A stretch of DNA of 64,000 bases, taken from assembly GCA_030744435.1 (NCBI GenBank), contig JASLQO010000019.1, positions 1-64,000 of the forward strand, written 5' to 3'. The notes beneath the pieces were generated by a model. That model was not told the origin of the DNA, searched no databases, and was given only the letters and a program-made list of their open reading frames with translations. Source of the stretch: JASLQO01 sp002327525. GTDB taxonomy: Bacteria > Pseudomonadota > Gammaproteobacteria > Pseudomonadales > Azotimanducaceae. Below are positions 14,956 to 23,808 of the stretch, piece by piece. The position numbers were made by a program, and so were the translations under genes. The number at the start of each line of letters is the position of its first letter. Positions within the stretch are counted from its first letter, which is position 1.

Positions 14956-16620
14956 TTATCCTCGTAGCAGTAAGAAGGCCGCGGCGGCGGCGCTGAACAA
15001 CCCCGCTGAGGCTGTGAGAGTGTCCGTACCGTCAAAACCGTCCATCATGCGAGCGACCGGCTCCCACAGCAGAAAAGCGGCCACCACCGCAAGTGTCGCG
15101 CCCGCCCAGCGGCGCCAACGTTGCCCGCTACGTATCCGCGCGAGGTCCGAACGCAGCTCGGCGATTGCGGCACGTTGTTCGGCAAGGCCATGCTCCACCG
15201 CGCGCAGCTGCCGGCCGCTGTTGATGATTAGCTCCGGAAGCCTCGGCAGGTGTTCGAGTATCTGAGGCGCGGCCTCGGTGAAGCTGCGCATCGCCGCGAG
15301 CGGTCCCACACGCTTTGCCAGCCATTCGTCCATGAATGGCTTGGCAGTTTCCCAGAGATCCAATTGTGGGTACAGCTGCCTGCCGAGCCCTTCGATGTAG
15401 AGGAGGGTCTTCTGGAGCAGGACGAGCTGCGGCTGGATCTCCATCTGAAACTCGGCGGCAGTTCGGAACAGCTCCACGAGAAAGTGGGCAAAGGAGATTT
15501 CGTTCAGGGGTTTCGCGAAGATCGGGTCGCACACTTCCCGGATCACGCGTTCGAACTCGGCCTCGTCGGTGCTGTCGGGGATCCAGCCGGATTCCAGATG
15601 CAGGCGCGCCACCTGGCGGTAGTCGCGATTAAAGAAGGCCACCAGGTTCCTCGCCAGATAGTCCTGATCCGACGGCGTGAGGCTGCCGACGATGGCGCAG
15701 TCCAGTGCTATGTAGCGGGGACTCTCCGGGTCCCGGGCATCGACGAAGATGTTGCCCGGGTGCATGTCGGCATGAAAGAAGTTGTGTACGAACACCTGGG
15801 TAAAAAAAGTCTGTACGCCTCGGTTGGCGAGAACTTCCATGTTCACACCGGCCTCGTGCAGCTGATCGACCTGGCCGATTGGGATGCCGGTTATACGTTC
15901 GAGAACGAGCACGTTGTCACGAGTGAGATGCCGGTGCACGCGCGGTACGTACAGCAGCTGCGAGGCAGCGAAATTCTGGCGCAGCTGTTGCGTGTTGGCC
16001 GCCTCCTGTCGCATGTCGAGCTCTTTGAGTATCGTGGCTGCATAATCCGCCACCACCTCCGGAAGATGCAGCCGGCGCAGCGCTCGAATACGCTCATGCA
16101 CCCAACTGGCGAGCCAGCGCAGCACTTCGAGGTCGTCCCCGATCACGGGTGCGATGTCCGGCCGTACCACCTTGACCACTACTTGCGAACCGTCTCGCAG
16201 CACGGCGCCGTGCACCTGCGCGATGGAGGCTGAGGCGATAGGGTTTTCGTCGAAACTCCGTATGTGCTCCTCATAGCTCTCGCCGAGCGCGGCGCGGGTC
16301 AGATCTCGTGCCACAGGCCCCGGAAAGGGCGGGACATCGTCCTGTAGGCGTGTGAGCTCATCTGCGATCTCGGGCGGTAGCAGATCGCGTCGGGTGGAGA
16401 GTAACTGGCCGAATTTGACGAAAACCGGCCCCAGGGTTTCCAGCGCCATGCGCAGACGCACCCCCGGGGGCTGGGGGTCTTTGGGCAGCCAGCGGGAGGG
16501 GGCGGCCCGGGCGAACGTGCGTATCCACCAGGGCAGGTTCTGGAGTCCCTCTTCAGGCAGCAACTCGTCGAGGCGGTAGCGGATGAAGGTGCGAACGATA
16601 ATGGCCAGGCGCCGTTTCAT
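14956..16620 (-). CDS. ubiB: Ubiquinone biosynthesis atypical kinase/ATPase UbiB
   Basis: A 554-aa ADCK/ABC1-family protein needed for coenzyme Q production. The signature KFGQLLSTRRDLLP (KxGQ motif), ASIAQVH and HADMHPGN are all present, followed by two C-terminal membrane helices (about 505-550) that anchor it to the inner membrane. The start at 16620 is preferred (MKRRLAIIVRTFIRYRL) because its ATG overlaps the ubiJ stop (ATGA). The longer frame to 16665 lies inside ubiJ. It is third in ubiE-ubiJ-ubiB. Confidence 0.96.
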   Translation of the reverse strand: MKRRLAIIVRTFIRYRLDELLPEEGLQNLPWWIRTFARAAPSRWLPKDPQPPGVRLRMALETLGPVFVKFGQLLSTRRDLLPPEIADELTRLQDDVPPFPGPVARDLTRAALGESYEEHIRSFDENPIASASIAQVHGAVLRDGSQVVVKVVRPDIAPVIGDDLEVLRWLASWVHERIRALRRLHLPEVVADYAATILKELDMRQEAANTQQLRQNFAASQLLYVPRVHRHLTRDNVLVLERITGIPIGQVDQLHEAGVNMEVLANRGVQTFFTQVFVHNFFHADMHPGNIFVDARDPESPRYIALDCAIVGSLTPSDQDYLARNLVAFFNRDYRQVARLHLESGWIPDSTDEAEFERVIREVCDPIFAKPLNEISFAHFLVELFRTAAEFQMEIQPQLVLLQKTLLYIEGLGRQLYPQLDLWETAKPFMDEWLAKRVGPLAAMRSFTEAAPQILEHLPRLPELIINSGRQLRAVEHGLAEQRAAIAELRSDLARIRSGQRWRRWAGATLAVVAAFLLWEPVARMMDGFDGTDTLTASAGLFSAAAAAFLLLRG

Positions 16621-17222
16621 GACGCTGACTCCGGGGAATTCTGGTTCCGGTAGTCGCGTTCGCACAAGTCCACACGTGCATCGAGCCGGTCGATTCGCGC
16701 GCGCAGTGCGTCGAGCCGCTCAAGAAATGCGTCGGCCGAGGGGCGGGTTGTGTAATGCCCGGCGGCGAAGTCGCGGGCGGCATCGCTGGCGGCCTCCATA
16801 GCAGAGCGAAATGTCGCCACCGCCAGTTCCACGGCTCCCGTGAGCATCTGCGTCGTGTCCGTGTTGAGGTATGGTTCCAGCGGAGCGGCCGGATCCGGCG
16901 CGATGCTCCGGAAGATGTCCGCGAGTTCCGCGAGCAGCGTGTCATCCCCCTCTATCTCGATTCCGGATTGGGCGCTGGCAGCAGCGTTGAACAGCATAGC
17001 GAGCAGCTGCGGCGGATTACCACGGACTATGACGTGGGGGCGCACGCGATCGGCGTTGGCGATACTGAAGGCGTCAGCTTCGATGATGAGGTCAGCGGCC
17101 ACCGGTGGCAGGTGGGATTCGATGCGCAGACGGCGTCCCGACAATGCCTCGAGGCGAGCCTTGCGAGTTGGATCCAGGGCGAGCGCCGCGTTCGCGAGCG
17201 CTCCCGCCAAGCCGCTCAACAT
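16617..17222 (-). CDS. ubiJ: Ubiquinone biosynthesis accessory factor UbiJ
   Basis: A 201-aa SCP2-domain protein expected to bind and present hydrophobic ubiquinone intermediates to the Ubi complex. The lipid-binding SCP2 region spans roughly 10-110, with an acidic helical middle. The C-terminal coiled coil (LERLDALRARIDRLDARV) is typical of UbiJ. I chose ATG 17222, which gives the family length (E. coli 201 aa); a GTG at 17240 is possible. It is 22 bp from ubiE and overlaps ubiB by 4 bp. Confidence 0.88.
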   Translation of the reverse strand: MLSGLAGALANAALALDPTRKARLEALSGRRLRIESHLPPVAADLIIEADAFSIANADRVRPHVIVRGNPPQLLAMLFNAAASAQSGIEIEGDDTLLAELADIFRSIAPDPAAPLEPYLNTDTTQMLTGAVELAVATFRSAMEAASDAARDFAAGHYTTRPSADAFLERLDALRARIDRLDARVDLCERDYRNQNSPESAS

Positions 17223-17244
17223 TTCGTTTGCTGCTGTCACGAAG

Positions 17245-17985
17245 CTACGCCACGCCTGTGTGTATGGCTGCGATCCCGCCGGCCAAGTTGTGGTATTCCA
17301 CGTCAGCGAATCCGGCATCTTCCATCATCAGCTTCAGGCCTTCCTGATTCGGGTGCACGGCAATGGACTCCACCAGGTAGCGGTAGCTGTGATCATCGTT
17401 GACCACCAGACGCCCTATGGGCGGCCAGAAGGTCTGAAATGCCTGGTATGCGCTTTGTAACAGGGGGTGCTGGGGTTTGGAGAACTCCAGCACCACAAGT
17501 GTGCCCCCGGGCCTCAAAACGCGCAACAGTTCTTCGAACGCCACGAGCTTGTCGGTGAAATTGCGCAGGCCAAAGGCAATGGTCGCGCAGTCGAAACTGT
17601 CACTGGCGAATGACAGCTCCTCGGCGCTGGTGCGGCAGAAACGCACGTCCGGGTGCCCCTCGTCCAGCAGGCGGTCCCGGCCCACCTCCATCATGGCGGC
17701 ATTGATGTCCGCGAGTACCACGCAACCTCCGGGTGCGACCGCGGGTGCTAGCAACGCGCTCATGTCGCCGGTACCTCCGGCGAGATCCAGAACGCAGTCG
17801 CCGGGCTGCGCGCCGGTCATCTCGACGGCCATACGCTTCATCAGCCGGTGAGTGCCGAGCGACATGACATCGTTCATCACATCGTAGCGCTGCGCAACCG
17901 ATGCAAATACACCCCCGACAAGGCGGGTTTTCTCCTCGGGCGTGACTTCTGCATGACCAAATTGCACTTTCGAATCGTCGCTCAT
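17245..17985 (-). CDS. ubiE: Ubiquinone/menaquinone biosynthesis C-methyltransferase UbiE
   Basis: A 246-aa class I SAM methyltransferase that C-methylates the quinone ring. Signatures are VFASVAQRYDVMNDVMSLG, LDLAGGTGDMS (SAM motif I), FGLRNFTDK and the C-terminal YHNLAGGIAAIHTG. Length is typical. It is first gene of the ubi operon; DUF971 lies about 85 bp upstream on the same strand. Confidence 0.97.
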   Translation of the reverse strand: MSDDSKVQFGHAEVTPEEKTRLVGGVFASVAQRYDVMNDVMSLGTHRLMKRMAVEMTGAQPGDCVLDLAGGTGDMSALLAPAVAPGGCVVLADINAAMMEVGRDRLLDEGHPDVRFCRTSAEELSFASDSFDCATIAFGLRNFTDKLVAFEELLRVLRPGGTLVVLEFSKPQHPLLQSAYQAFQTFWPPIGRLVVNDDHSYRYLVESIAVHPNQEGLKLMMEDAGFADVEYHNLAGGIAAIHTGVA

Positions 17986-18071
17986 GAGTGCGGGACGGTT
18001 GCTCGTGGCAGGGAGGGGGATATTATCGCGATTGTCGGGTGAACAGGCGGGAATTTGGGTGCAGTGATCGG

Positions 18072-18452
18072 CTATCTCGGGGTGAAGTGCCCAACCGGGA
18101 TGGTCGGCAGGCGCGAAGCGTTGGCGGCCTCGATCTCTGAAAGGTAGTCGTTCCAGTAGCGTTCACGATTCTCGCCGAGATCGTGCAGATAATCCCAGGC
18201 ATAGATACCGGAATCGTGACCATCGTCGAACTGAATCCGGATCGCGTAGTTGCCAACCGGTTCGATCGCCTCGATACATACGTGTTTCTTGCCGGTTTGC
18301 AACTGGCGCTCGTCCGGACTGTGGCCACGTACCTCTGCCGAGGGCGAATACACTCGCAGCAGTTCAGCCGTGAGACTGAACACCTTCTGCCCGAAGGTCA
18401 GCTCCAGTGTCTTCGAGCGCGAGTGGTAGGTAATGTCGGTAGGTGCGATCAC
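18072..18452 (-). CDS. DUF971 (gamma-butyrobetaine hydroxylase-like N-terminal domain) protein
   Basis: A 126-aa single-domain protein. LELTFGQKVFSLTAELLRVYSPSAEV, PVGNYAIRIQFDDGHDSGIYAWDYL and LGENRERYW are the GBBH-like N-terminal domain blocks. Family members lie between hslU and ubiE in many gammaproteobacteria. Some are linked to Fe-S cluster work, but the role is not settled. It starts 18 bp after hslU, so it probably belongs to the hslVU transcript. Confidence 0.88.
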   Translation of the reverse strand: MIAPTDITYHSRSKTLELTFGQKVFSLTAELLRVYSPSAEVRGHSPDERQLQTGKKHVCIEAIEPVGNYAIRIQFDDGHDSGIYAWDYLHDLGENRERYWNDYLSEIEAANASRLPTIPVGHFTPR

Positions 18453-18469
18453 GGTCTCCGAGGTACTCG

Positions 18470-19807
18470 TCAGAGAATATAGCGCGAAAGATCCTGATCC
18501 GCTGCGAGATCGCCCAGGTGCTCGTCCACGTAAGCGGCATCCACGGTCAACGATTCGGATGAAGACTCGGTGGCCCCGTAGGAGACGTCGTCCAGAAGAC
18601 GCTCCATCACCGTGTGCAGGCGCCGCGCTCCGATATTCTCGGTATTCTCATTGACGTGCCAGGCCAGCTGCGCGATACGCTCGAGACCGTCTTCCGTGAA
18701 CTGCAGCCCGAGGCCCTCGGTGGCGAGCAGTGCCTGATACTGCTCGGTGAGTGATGCATCCGGTTCCACCAGAATACGCCGGAAGTCATCCGGGCTGAGG
18801 GCTGCGAGCTCGACGCGAATGGGAAGACGGCCTTGCAGTTCGGGGATCAGATCCGAGGGTTTCGACAGGTGAAAGGCACCGGATGCGATGAACAGAATAT
18901 GGTCGGTCTTCACCATCCCGTATTTGGTCGACACGGTGCAACCCTCGATCAGCGGCAGCAGATCGCGCTGAACCCCCTCCCTTGATACGTCGGCGCCACT
19001 GGTCTCACCTCGTCTGGCGCACTTGTCGAGTTCGTCAAGAAAGACGATGCCGGTCTGCTCGACGGCGTCTACCGCATGAGTCTTGATCTCGTCCTCGTTC
19101 ACGAGCTTCGCAGCCTCTTCCTCACTCAGTTTGCGCAGCGCGTCCTTGATCTTCAGGCGCACCGAGCGAGGTTTGCCGCCGCCGAGGTTCGAGAACATGC
19201 TCGAGAGCTGATTGGTCATCTCCTCCATGCCGGGCGGTGCCATGATCTCGACACCTACCTGAGGCGTCTCGATGTCGATGTCGATCTCCTTTTCGTCCAG
19301 CTCGCCCTCGCGCAGCCTTTTTCGGAAAAGCTGCCGGGTGGTAGAATCCTCGTCGCCTTCGCGCTCTGGCGTGAAACCCGTGCTCTGGCGTGGAGCCGGC
19401 AGGAGGACGTCCAGAATACGTTCCTCGGCCAGGTCGTCGGCGCGATGTTGAACCCGTGCCATCTGGTCTTCGCGCAGCATCTTGACCGCGACGTCGGTGA
19501 GATCGCGCACGATCGACTCTACGTCCCGACCGACGTAGCCGACTTCCGTGAATTTGGTGGCTTCGACTTTGATGAACGGTGCGCTGGCAAGCCGCGCCAG
19601 GCGGCGTGCGATCTCCGTTTTACCAACGCCCGTCGGCCCGATCATGAGAATGTTCTTGGGCGTGATCTCATCGCGCATCTCCTCGTCGAGCTGCATGCGA
19701 CGCCAGCGATTGCGCAGCGCTATGGCGACCGCGCGCTTGGCTGCGTCCTGGCCGATGATGTGCTTGTCCAGCTCATGGACGATTTCGCGGGGAGTCATCA
19801 CGGTCAT
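18470..19807 (-). CDS. hslU: ATP-dependent protease ATPase subunit HslU
   Basis: A 445-aa AAA+ unfoldase that feeds substrates to HslV. Walker A is GPTGVGKTE, Walker B is IVFLDELDK, and the pore-loop region GYVGRDVES is present. The intermediate (I) domain spans about 115-215. The C-terminus DLSRYIL is the family tail that docks into and activates HslV. Its ATG shares one base with the hslV stop (TGATG), indicating translational coupling. Confidence 0.97.
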   Translation of the reverse strand: MTVMTPREIVHELDKHIIGQDAAKRAVAIALRNRWRRMQLDEEMRDEITPKNILMIGPTGVGKTEIARRLARLASAPFIKVEATKFTEVGYVGRDVESIVRDLTDVAVKMLREDQMARVQHRADDLAEERILDVLLPAPRQSTGFTPEREGDEDSTTRQLFRKRLREGELDEKEIDIDIETPQVGVEIMAPPGMEEMTNQLSSMFSNLGGGKPRSVRLKIKDALRKLSEEEAAKLVNEDEIKTHAVDAVEQTGIVFLDELDKCARRGETSGADVSREGVQRDLLPLIEGCTVSTKYGMVKTDHILFIASGAFHLSKPSDLIPELQGRLPIRVELAALSPDDFRRILVEPDASLTEQYQALLATEGLGLQFTEDGLERIAQLAWHVNENTENIGARRLHTVMERLLDDVSYGATESSSESLTVDAAYVDEHLGDLAADQDLSRYIL

Positions 19808-20352
19808 CAGGTATCGATCTCCAGCACTTCGATGGTTCTGTGGTGGTTGGTGTAGATGCAGATGTCGGCAGCGATTTCGAGCGAACGATCAACGATGTCG
19901 TGGGCGGAGAGTTCTGTTGCGTCCACCAGGGCACGGGCGGCTGCCTGCGCGTACGGTCCTCCTGAGCCGATGGCAATGAGCCCGGCTTCGGGTTCGATGA
20001 CGTCGCCCGTGCCGCTGATCATCAAGCTCACATTGACGTCTGCCACCACCAGCAGTGCCTCGAGACGCCGCAACACCCGGTCGGAGCGCCAGTCCTTGGC
20101 GAGCTCGACGGCGGCACGAGTGAGATTGCCGTGGAACTTTTCGAGCATGCCCTCGAAGCGCTCGAACAGAGTGAACGCATCGGCTGTGCCGCCGGCGAAA
20201 CCCGCCAACACCTTGCCGTCGTGAAATCGCCGCACCTTGACGGCATTGCCCTTCATGATGGTGTTACCCATCGAAACCTGACCGTCACCGCCGAGCGCGA
20301 GCTGACCTTCGCGCCGCACGCAGACGATGGTGGTGCCTCTGAACTGTTGCAT
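19807..20352 (-). CDS. hslV: ATP-dependent protease peptidase subunit HslV
   Basis: A 181-aa N-terminal nucleophile (threonine) peptidase. The catalytic Thr should be exposed by removing the short leader MQQFRG before TTIVCVRR. GGDGQVSMGN and KVRRFHDGKVLAGFAG are conserved. It forms the HslUV protease with the gene that follows. A sigma-32-like promoter lies about 75-100 bp upstream, in line with the heat-shock control known for hslVU. Confidence 0.97.
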   Translation of the reverse strand: MQQFRGTTIVCVRREGQLALGGDGQVSMGNTIMKGNAVKVRRFHDGKVLAGFAGGTADAFTLFERFEGMLEKFHGNLTRAAVELAKDWRSDRVLRRLEALLVVADVNVSLMISGTGDVIEPEAGLIAIGSGGPYAQAAARALVDATELSAHDIVDRSLEIAADICIYTNHHRTIEVLEIDT

Positions 20353-20424
20353 GGATAGTTGGTCCTGACTCGAGAAAATAACGACCGCCGCGGGAGTATT
20401 GTCGGCCGTGCTTACCCGTTGGTG

Positions 20425-20454
20425 ATAGTGGGGATGGGGTGGGTCGATTTCAAG
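20425..20454 (-). promoter_or_regulatory. Sigma-32-type heat-shock promoter of hslVU
   Basis: The minus strand reads CTTGAAA (20454-20448), a 14-nt spacer, then CCCCACTAT (20433-20425). This matches the RpoH consensus CTTGAAA-N11-15-CCCCATnT with one substitution in the -10 core. The predicted start near 20418 gives a leader of about 65 nt. Confidence 0.65.
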
Positions 20455-20481
20455 TGAATACCCTGCCGTGGTGTAGGCTCC

Positions 20482-21135
20482 CTAGATGAAGATCGCCTGT
20501 AAATCCTGCCGGCGCAGCGCCGTCATGGCACGGTTGGCCTCCGTATTGTTCTCGAACGGTCCCACCGTGACCCTGTACCAGATGCCGGTGTCGATCTGAA
20601 CTCTCGCCATGACGACCGGTAGATTCTGCAACAGCAGCTGCGCCCGCAAGGCCTCGGCATCGCTCTCCTCGCGAAAGGATGCGGCCTGAATGAGAATCTT
20701 CTTTCCCGCGATGGCAGAAGCCGGCTCACGAGGCAGTGGCTGGTAAACGCTCGTGTCAGCACGTACTTCGCTGGAAGACAGAATGTCGTGAAACTCGAAC
20801 TTCATGGGCTGCGGTGGCGTCTGGGTGGTGCTCGCCGAAGGGGCGGCGTCGGGTTGGTTCCAGAGTTCCGGCAGCCACGCGCCTAGAATGACGACGGCGG
20901 CGCCCAGTAACGCACCGGCGGAGAAGCTCGGCCCATGGAAAAGCGGTGCGGCTGCCCGGGTCTTTTTTCGCGGGTCGGGTTTGCGTGGCGCCTTGCGCCT
21001 TGTCACGGTGCGCGTCTTGTTCGTGGAAGAGGCCTGTTTTCGCGCTGCCTTGTTCTTTTCACCACTTTTCGTGCCACTTCGAACGCCCGCTCTTGCGTTG
21101 TTTCTCGAAGCGTAGTCGCGTCGCGTGGTGGCCAT
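20482..21135 (-). CDS. FtsN-like SPOR-domain cell-division protein
   Basis: A 217-aa bitopic inner-membrane protein. A basic Lys/Arg-rich cytoplasmic N-terminus (about 1-62) is followed by one membrane helix (ALLGAAVVILGAWLPELW region). A periplasmic linker leads to a C-terminal SPOR domain (about 145-217: KKILIQAASF..., YRVTVGPFENNTEA). SPOR domains bind denuded septal peptidoglycan. Position between priA and hslV is that of ftsN in many gammaproteobacteria. ATG 21135 is used; a TTG lies 9 nt upstream. Shorter than E. coli FtsN (319 aa), so the symbol is withheld. Confidence 0.85.
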   Translation of the reverse strand: MATTRRDYASRNNARAGVRSGTKSGEKNKAARKQASSTNKTRTVTRRKAPRKPDPRKKTRAAAPLFHGPSFSAGALLGAAVVILGAWLPELWNQPDAAPSASTTQTPPQPMKFEFHDILSSSEVRADTSVYQPLPREPASAIAGKKILIQAASFREESDAEALRAQLLLQNLPVVMARVQIDTGIWYRVTVGPFENNTEANRAMTALRRQDLQAIFI

Positions 21136-21169
21136 GGAGCGCAATGATAGCAGTGCATCGAACGGGGCG

Positions 21170-23302
21170 TCAGAAAGTGTCGTAGGGATCGACGTCGATG
21201 GCCCAGCGCACGCCCCGCGGCGCGGCTGTACCGCGCAGTCGCCGTATTGCGGAGTGCAACGGGCCGCGATCGTCGGCCAACAGCATCAGCTGATGACGGT
21301 GACGATTGGCGACCCGCGTGATGGGCGCGGGCGCAGGACCGTAGACTTCGGCACCGGATACCCGCTGCTTCAGTGTCTGCAGAAAGCCCGCCGCCGCGGC
21401 GGAAGACTCACTCTCGGCGCGCAGCAGCGCCATGGGACGAAAGGGCGGCAGACCAGCCGCCTCGCGCACGTCCAGTTCTACCGCCGCGAAACCCGCGTAG
21501 TCGGTTTCGATGAGACTCGTCAGCACGGGATTGTCGGGCTGCATGGACTGAATCCAGACTTCTCCGGGCTTCCCGGCGCGGCCGGCCCGGCCTGCGACCT
21601 GGATAATGAGCTGAGCGGTTCGTTCCGGTGCGCGAAAATCCGCGCTCAGGAATCCGGCGTCGGCATTGACGGTCGCCACCAGCGTGACATTGGAGAAGTC
21701 GTGTCCCTTGGCCAGTAACTGCGTACCGATGAGAATGGCCGGCTCACCCGTGTGAATCTGTGCCAGGTGATCTTCGAGACGCTGTTGTGAGCGTACCGAG
21801 TCGCGGTCGATCCGGTATACGGGCGTACCTGGAAACAGCTCTATCAGTCCCTGTTCGGTGCGCTGCGTACCCACGCCTACCGCCTTCAGTGCAGCCTCGT
21901 TTTCGCACTCCGGGCATTGCGCGGGTAAAGGCTGACGAATACCGCAGTGATGACAGATCAGGCCGGCAGGAGTGCGGTGCATGGTCAGGCGTGCATCGCA
22001 CCGAGGACAAAGTGCCTGCCAGCCGCAGGCGGTACACAGGCAGGTCGGCGCGAACCCGCGTCGATTGAGGAACACCAGTACCTGTCCACCCGCGTCGATA
22101 TGGCGGCGGATGATGTGCACCAGTGGATTGCTGATCCCATCCCGGGTGCTGTGTCCTCGCGTATCCAGCACGTGTAGCGAGGGCAGGGGCGCGCCCGTGG
22201 CGCGAGTGAACAGGTGCACGTGCCGGTAGCGGCCACGGCGTGCATTCAGCAGGGATTCCAGTGACGGCGTGGCGCTGCCGAGTATCAGCGGGATGCCCAG
22301 TGCATGGGCGCGCTTCACCGCTGCATCGCGTGCGGAGTATCGCAGGCCCTCGGTCTGTTTGAACGAGCCGTCGTGCTCTTCGTCCACTACGATGAGCCCG
22401 AGATCCTCGAACGGAGTCAGCACCGCGGAGCGCGTACCGACCAGGATACGGGCTTCGCCGCTTCTGCACTTCAGCCATGTCTGTAGACGCTCGCCGTCAG
22501 CGAGATTCGAGTGCAGCACGTGCGTGCGCCCGAAACGGCGCTTGAAACGCGTCAGGGTCTGCGGTGTGAGTGCGATTTCGGGAACCAGTACCATGACCTG
22601 CCGGCCTGACGCCAAAACGCGCGCGATGTGACGCAGGTAGACCTCGGTCTTGCCGCTTCCGGTAACGCCTTCGATGAGCGTGGCGCTAAATCCTTGCGAG
22701 GGTTCGCCGAGTGCCTCGACGGCGCTGACCTGCTCGGCGGTGAGAGTGGGTGGATTGTCGAGGACCGGTTCGGGATCGCCGGCTTCGACCAGACCCTTGC
22801 CGACCAGGGCGTCGAGCATGGCGGTGGTGAATCCGGCGGCGCGGATCTCGGCAGCCGTGCGCGGTCCGACGCGGCCAAGATGGTCGAACAGGGCCCGCTG
22901 GCGTGGTGCGCGTTCGAGCCTGGCTTCTTCCACCGCGGTACGCCACCAGGTTTCTGGCTGGACGTCGAGATCGGCCCCTCGCGCGGCGCTGGTGGGCAGG
23001 ATGGTGTGCAGAACTTCGCCGAGCGGATGGTGGTAGTACTCGGAGAGCCACGTCGCGAGATCGAACACTTCCTGTCCCAGACAGTTGTGATCGTCGAGTA
23101 CTTCGGTGAGGGGTTTCAGTCTCTCGTGAGCGTGCGGGGGATCGGCGTCGGTGCAGACACCGACCAATGAGCGGCCGGAGAAATCGGCCCGCACACGTGC
23201 GCCGGGAACGGGTACAACCATCCCGTCTGGCACCGAGTAGTCGAAGCTGCTAAACAGCGGTGCGGGCATGGCCACACGTACCGTACGCGTACCGGTTGTC
23301 AT
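21170..23302 (-). CDS. priA: Primosomal replication restart helicase PriA
   Basis: A 710-aa superfamily 2 DNA helicase that reloads the replisome at stalled forks. It has the N-terminal 3'-DNA-binding domain (about 1-105), Walker A GVTGSGKTE, Walker B VVDEEHDGSFKQ and the cysteine-rich zinc insert (CLCTACGWQALCPRCDA, then CHHCG, CPEC). Helicase motifs V/VI include VAGRAGRAGKPGEVWIQS. Length is close to E. coli PriA (732 aa). rpmE lies divergently upstream. In related genomes argS often lies between priA and ftsN; it is missing here. Confidence 0.97.
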   Translation of the reverse strand: MTTGTRTVRVAMPAPLFSSFDYSVPDGMVVPVPGARVRADFSGRSLVGVCTDADPPHAHERLKPLTEVLDDHNCLGQEVFDLATWLSEYYHHPLGEVLHTILPTSAARGADLDVQPETWWRTAVEEARLERAPRQRALFDHLGRVGPRTAAEIRAAGFTTAMLDALVGKGLVEAGDPEPVLDNPPTLTAEQVSAVEALGEPSQGFSATLIEGVTGSGKTEVYLRHIARVLASGRQVMVLVPEIALTPQTLTRFKRRFGRTHVLHSNLADGERLQTWLKCRSGEARILVGTRSAVLTPFEDLGLIVVDEEHDGSFKQTEGLRYSARDAAVKRAHALGIPLILGSATPSLESLLNARRGRYRHVHLFTRATGAPLPSLHVLDTRGHSTRDGISNPLVHIIRRHIDAGGQVLVFLNRRGFAPTCLCTACGWQALCPRCDARLTMHRTPAGLICHHCGIRQPLPAQCPECENEAALKAVGVGTQRTEQGLIELFPGTPVYRIDRDSVRSQQRLEDHLAQIHTGEPAILIGTQLLAKGHDFSNVTLVATVNADAGFLSADFRAPERTAQLIIQVAGRAGRAGKPGEVWIQSMQPDNPVLTSLIETDYAGFAAVELDVREAAGLPPFRPMALLRAESESSAAAAGFLQTLKQRVSGAEVYGPAPAPITRVANRHRHQLMLLADDRGPLHSAIRRLRGTAAPRGVRWAIDVDPYDTF

Positions 23303-23338
23303 GCGAATCTGCTCAAAAAAAGGGTCTCTGCCGTTGTC

Positions 23339-23366
23339 TTGCTATCGGATGTGCGTCTGTTAAACT
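23339..23366 (+). promoter_or_regulatory. Possible sigma-70 promoter of rpmE
   Basis: TTGCTA (23339-23344), a 16-bp spacer and TAAACT (23361-23366) lie about 85 bp upstream of the rpmE ATG. Both boxes match only 4 of 6 consensus positions. Confidence 0.35.
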
Positions 23367-23452
23367 GCGCGCCCCCTGAAGGTAGCCCTGTGCGGGCTCT
23401 GCGTTCAGCTACGCAGATATCCAAACAGAGCAGACCAGAGAAGAGCCCTAAG

Positions 23453-23695
23453 ATGAAAGCCGATATCCACCCGGAATACAACGCGATCAAAGCGACCTGT
23501 AGCTGCGGCAATGTCATCGAGACACGATCGACCCTCGGTGAGGACATCCACCTGGAAGTGTGCTCCGCCTGTCATCCTTTCTATACCGGTAAGCAGAAGA
23601 TTCTCGACTCCGGCGGGCGCGTCGAGCGCTTCCGCAAGCGCTTCGGCAACCGCAGCGCCACCACGGCTGCGGCGGCTTCCAACGAAGCCGAGTAG
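23453..23695 (+). CDS. rpmE: 50S ribosomal protein L31
   Basis: An 80-aa L31. MKADIHPEYN at the start and the zinc-type cysteines CSCGN (17 and 19) and CSACHPFYTGKQK (38 and 41) mark the C+ (zinc-binding) form. The C-terminal Ala-rich tail is lineage-specific. The frame is open upstream to 23339, but similarity starts at ATG 23453. It diverges from priA, a common arrangement. Confidence 0.96.
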   Translation: MKADIHPEYNAIKATCSCGNVIETRSTLGEDIHLEVCSACHPFYTGKQKILDSGGRVERFRKRFGNRSATTAAAASNEAE

Positions 23696-23808
23696 CACCC
23701 CGCTCGCGGTTTAGGCCGCATTCATCTGAACATTGCTAATCTTCGTGGTCTAATCTCAAAGGACGCGCGTATGCGTTTGCCTGGCGGAGTGTATAGGGAC
23801 GACAAAGG

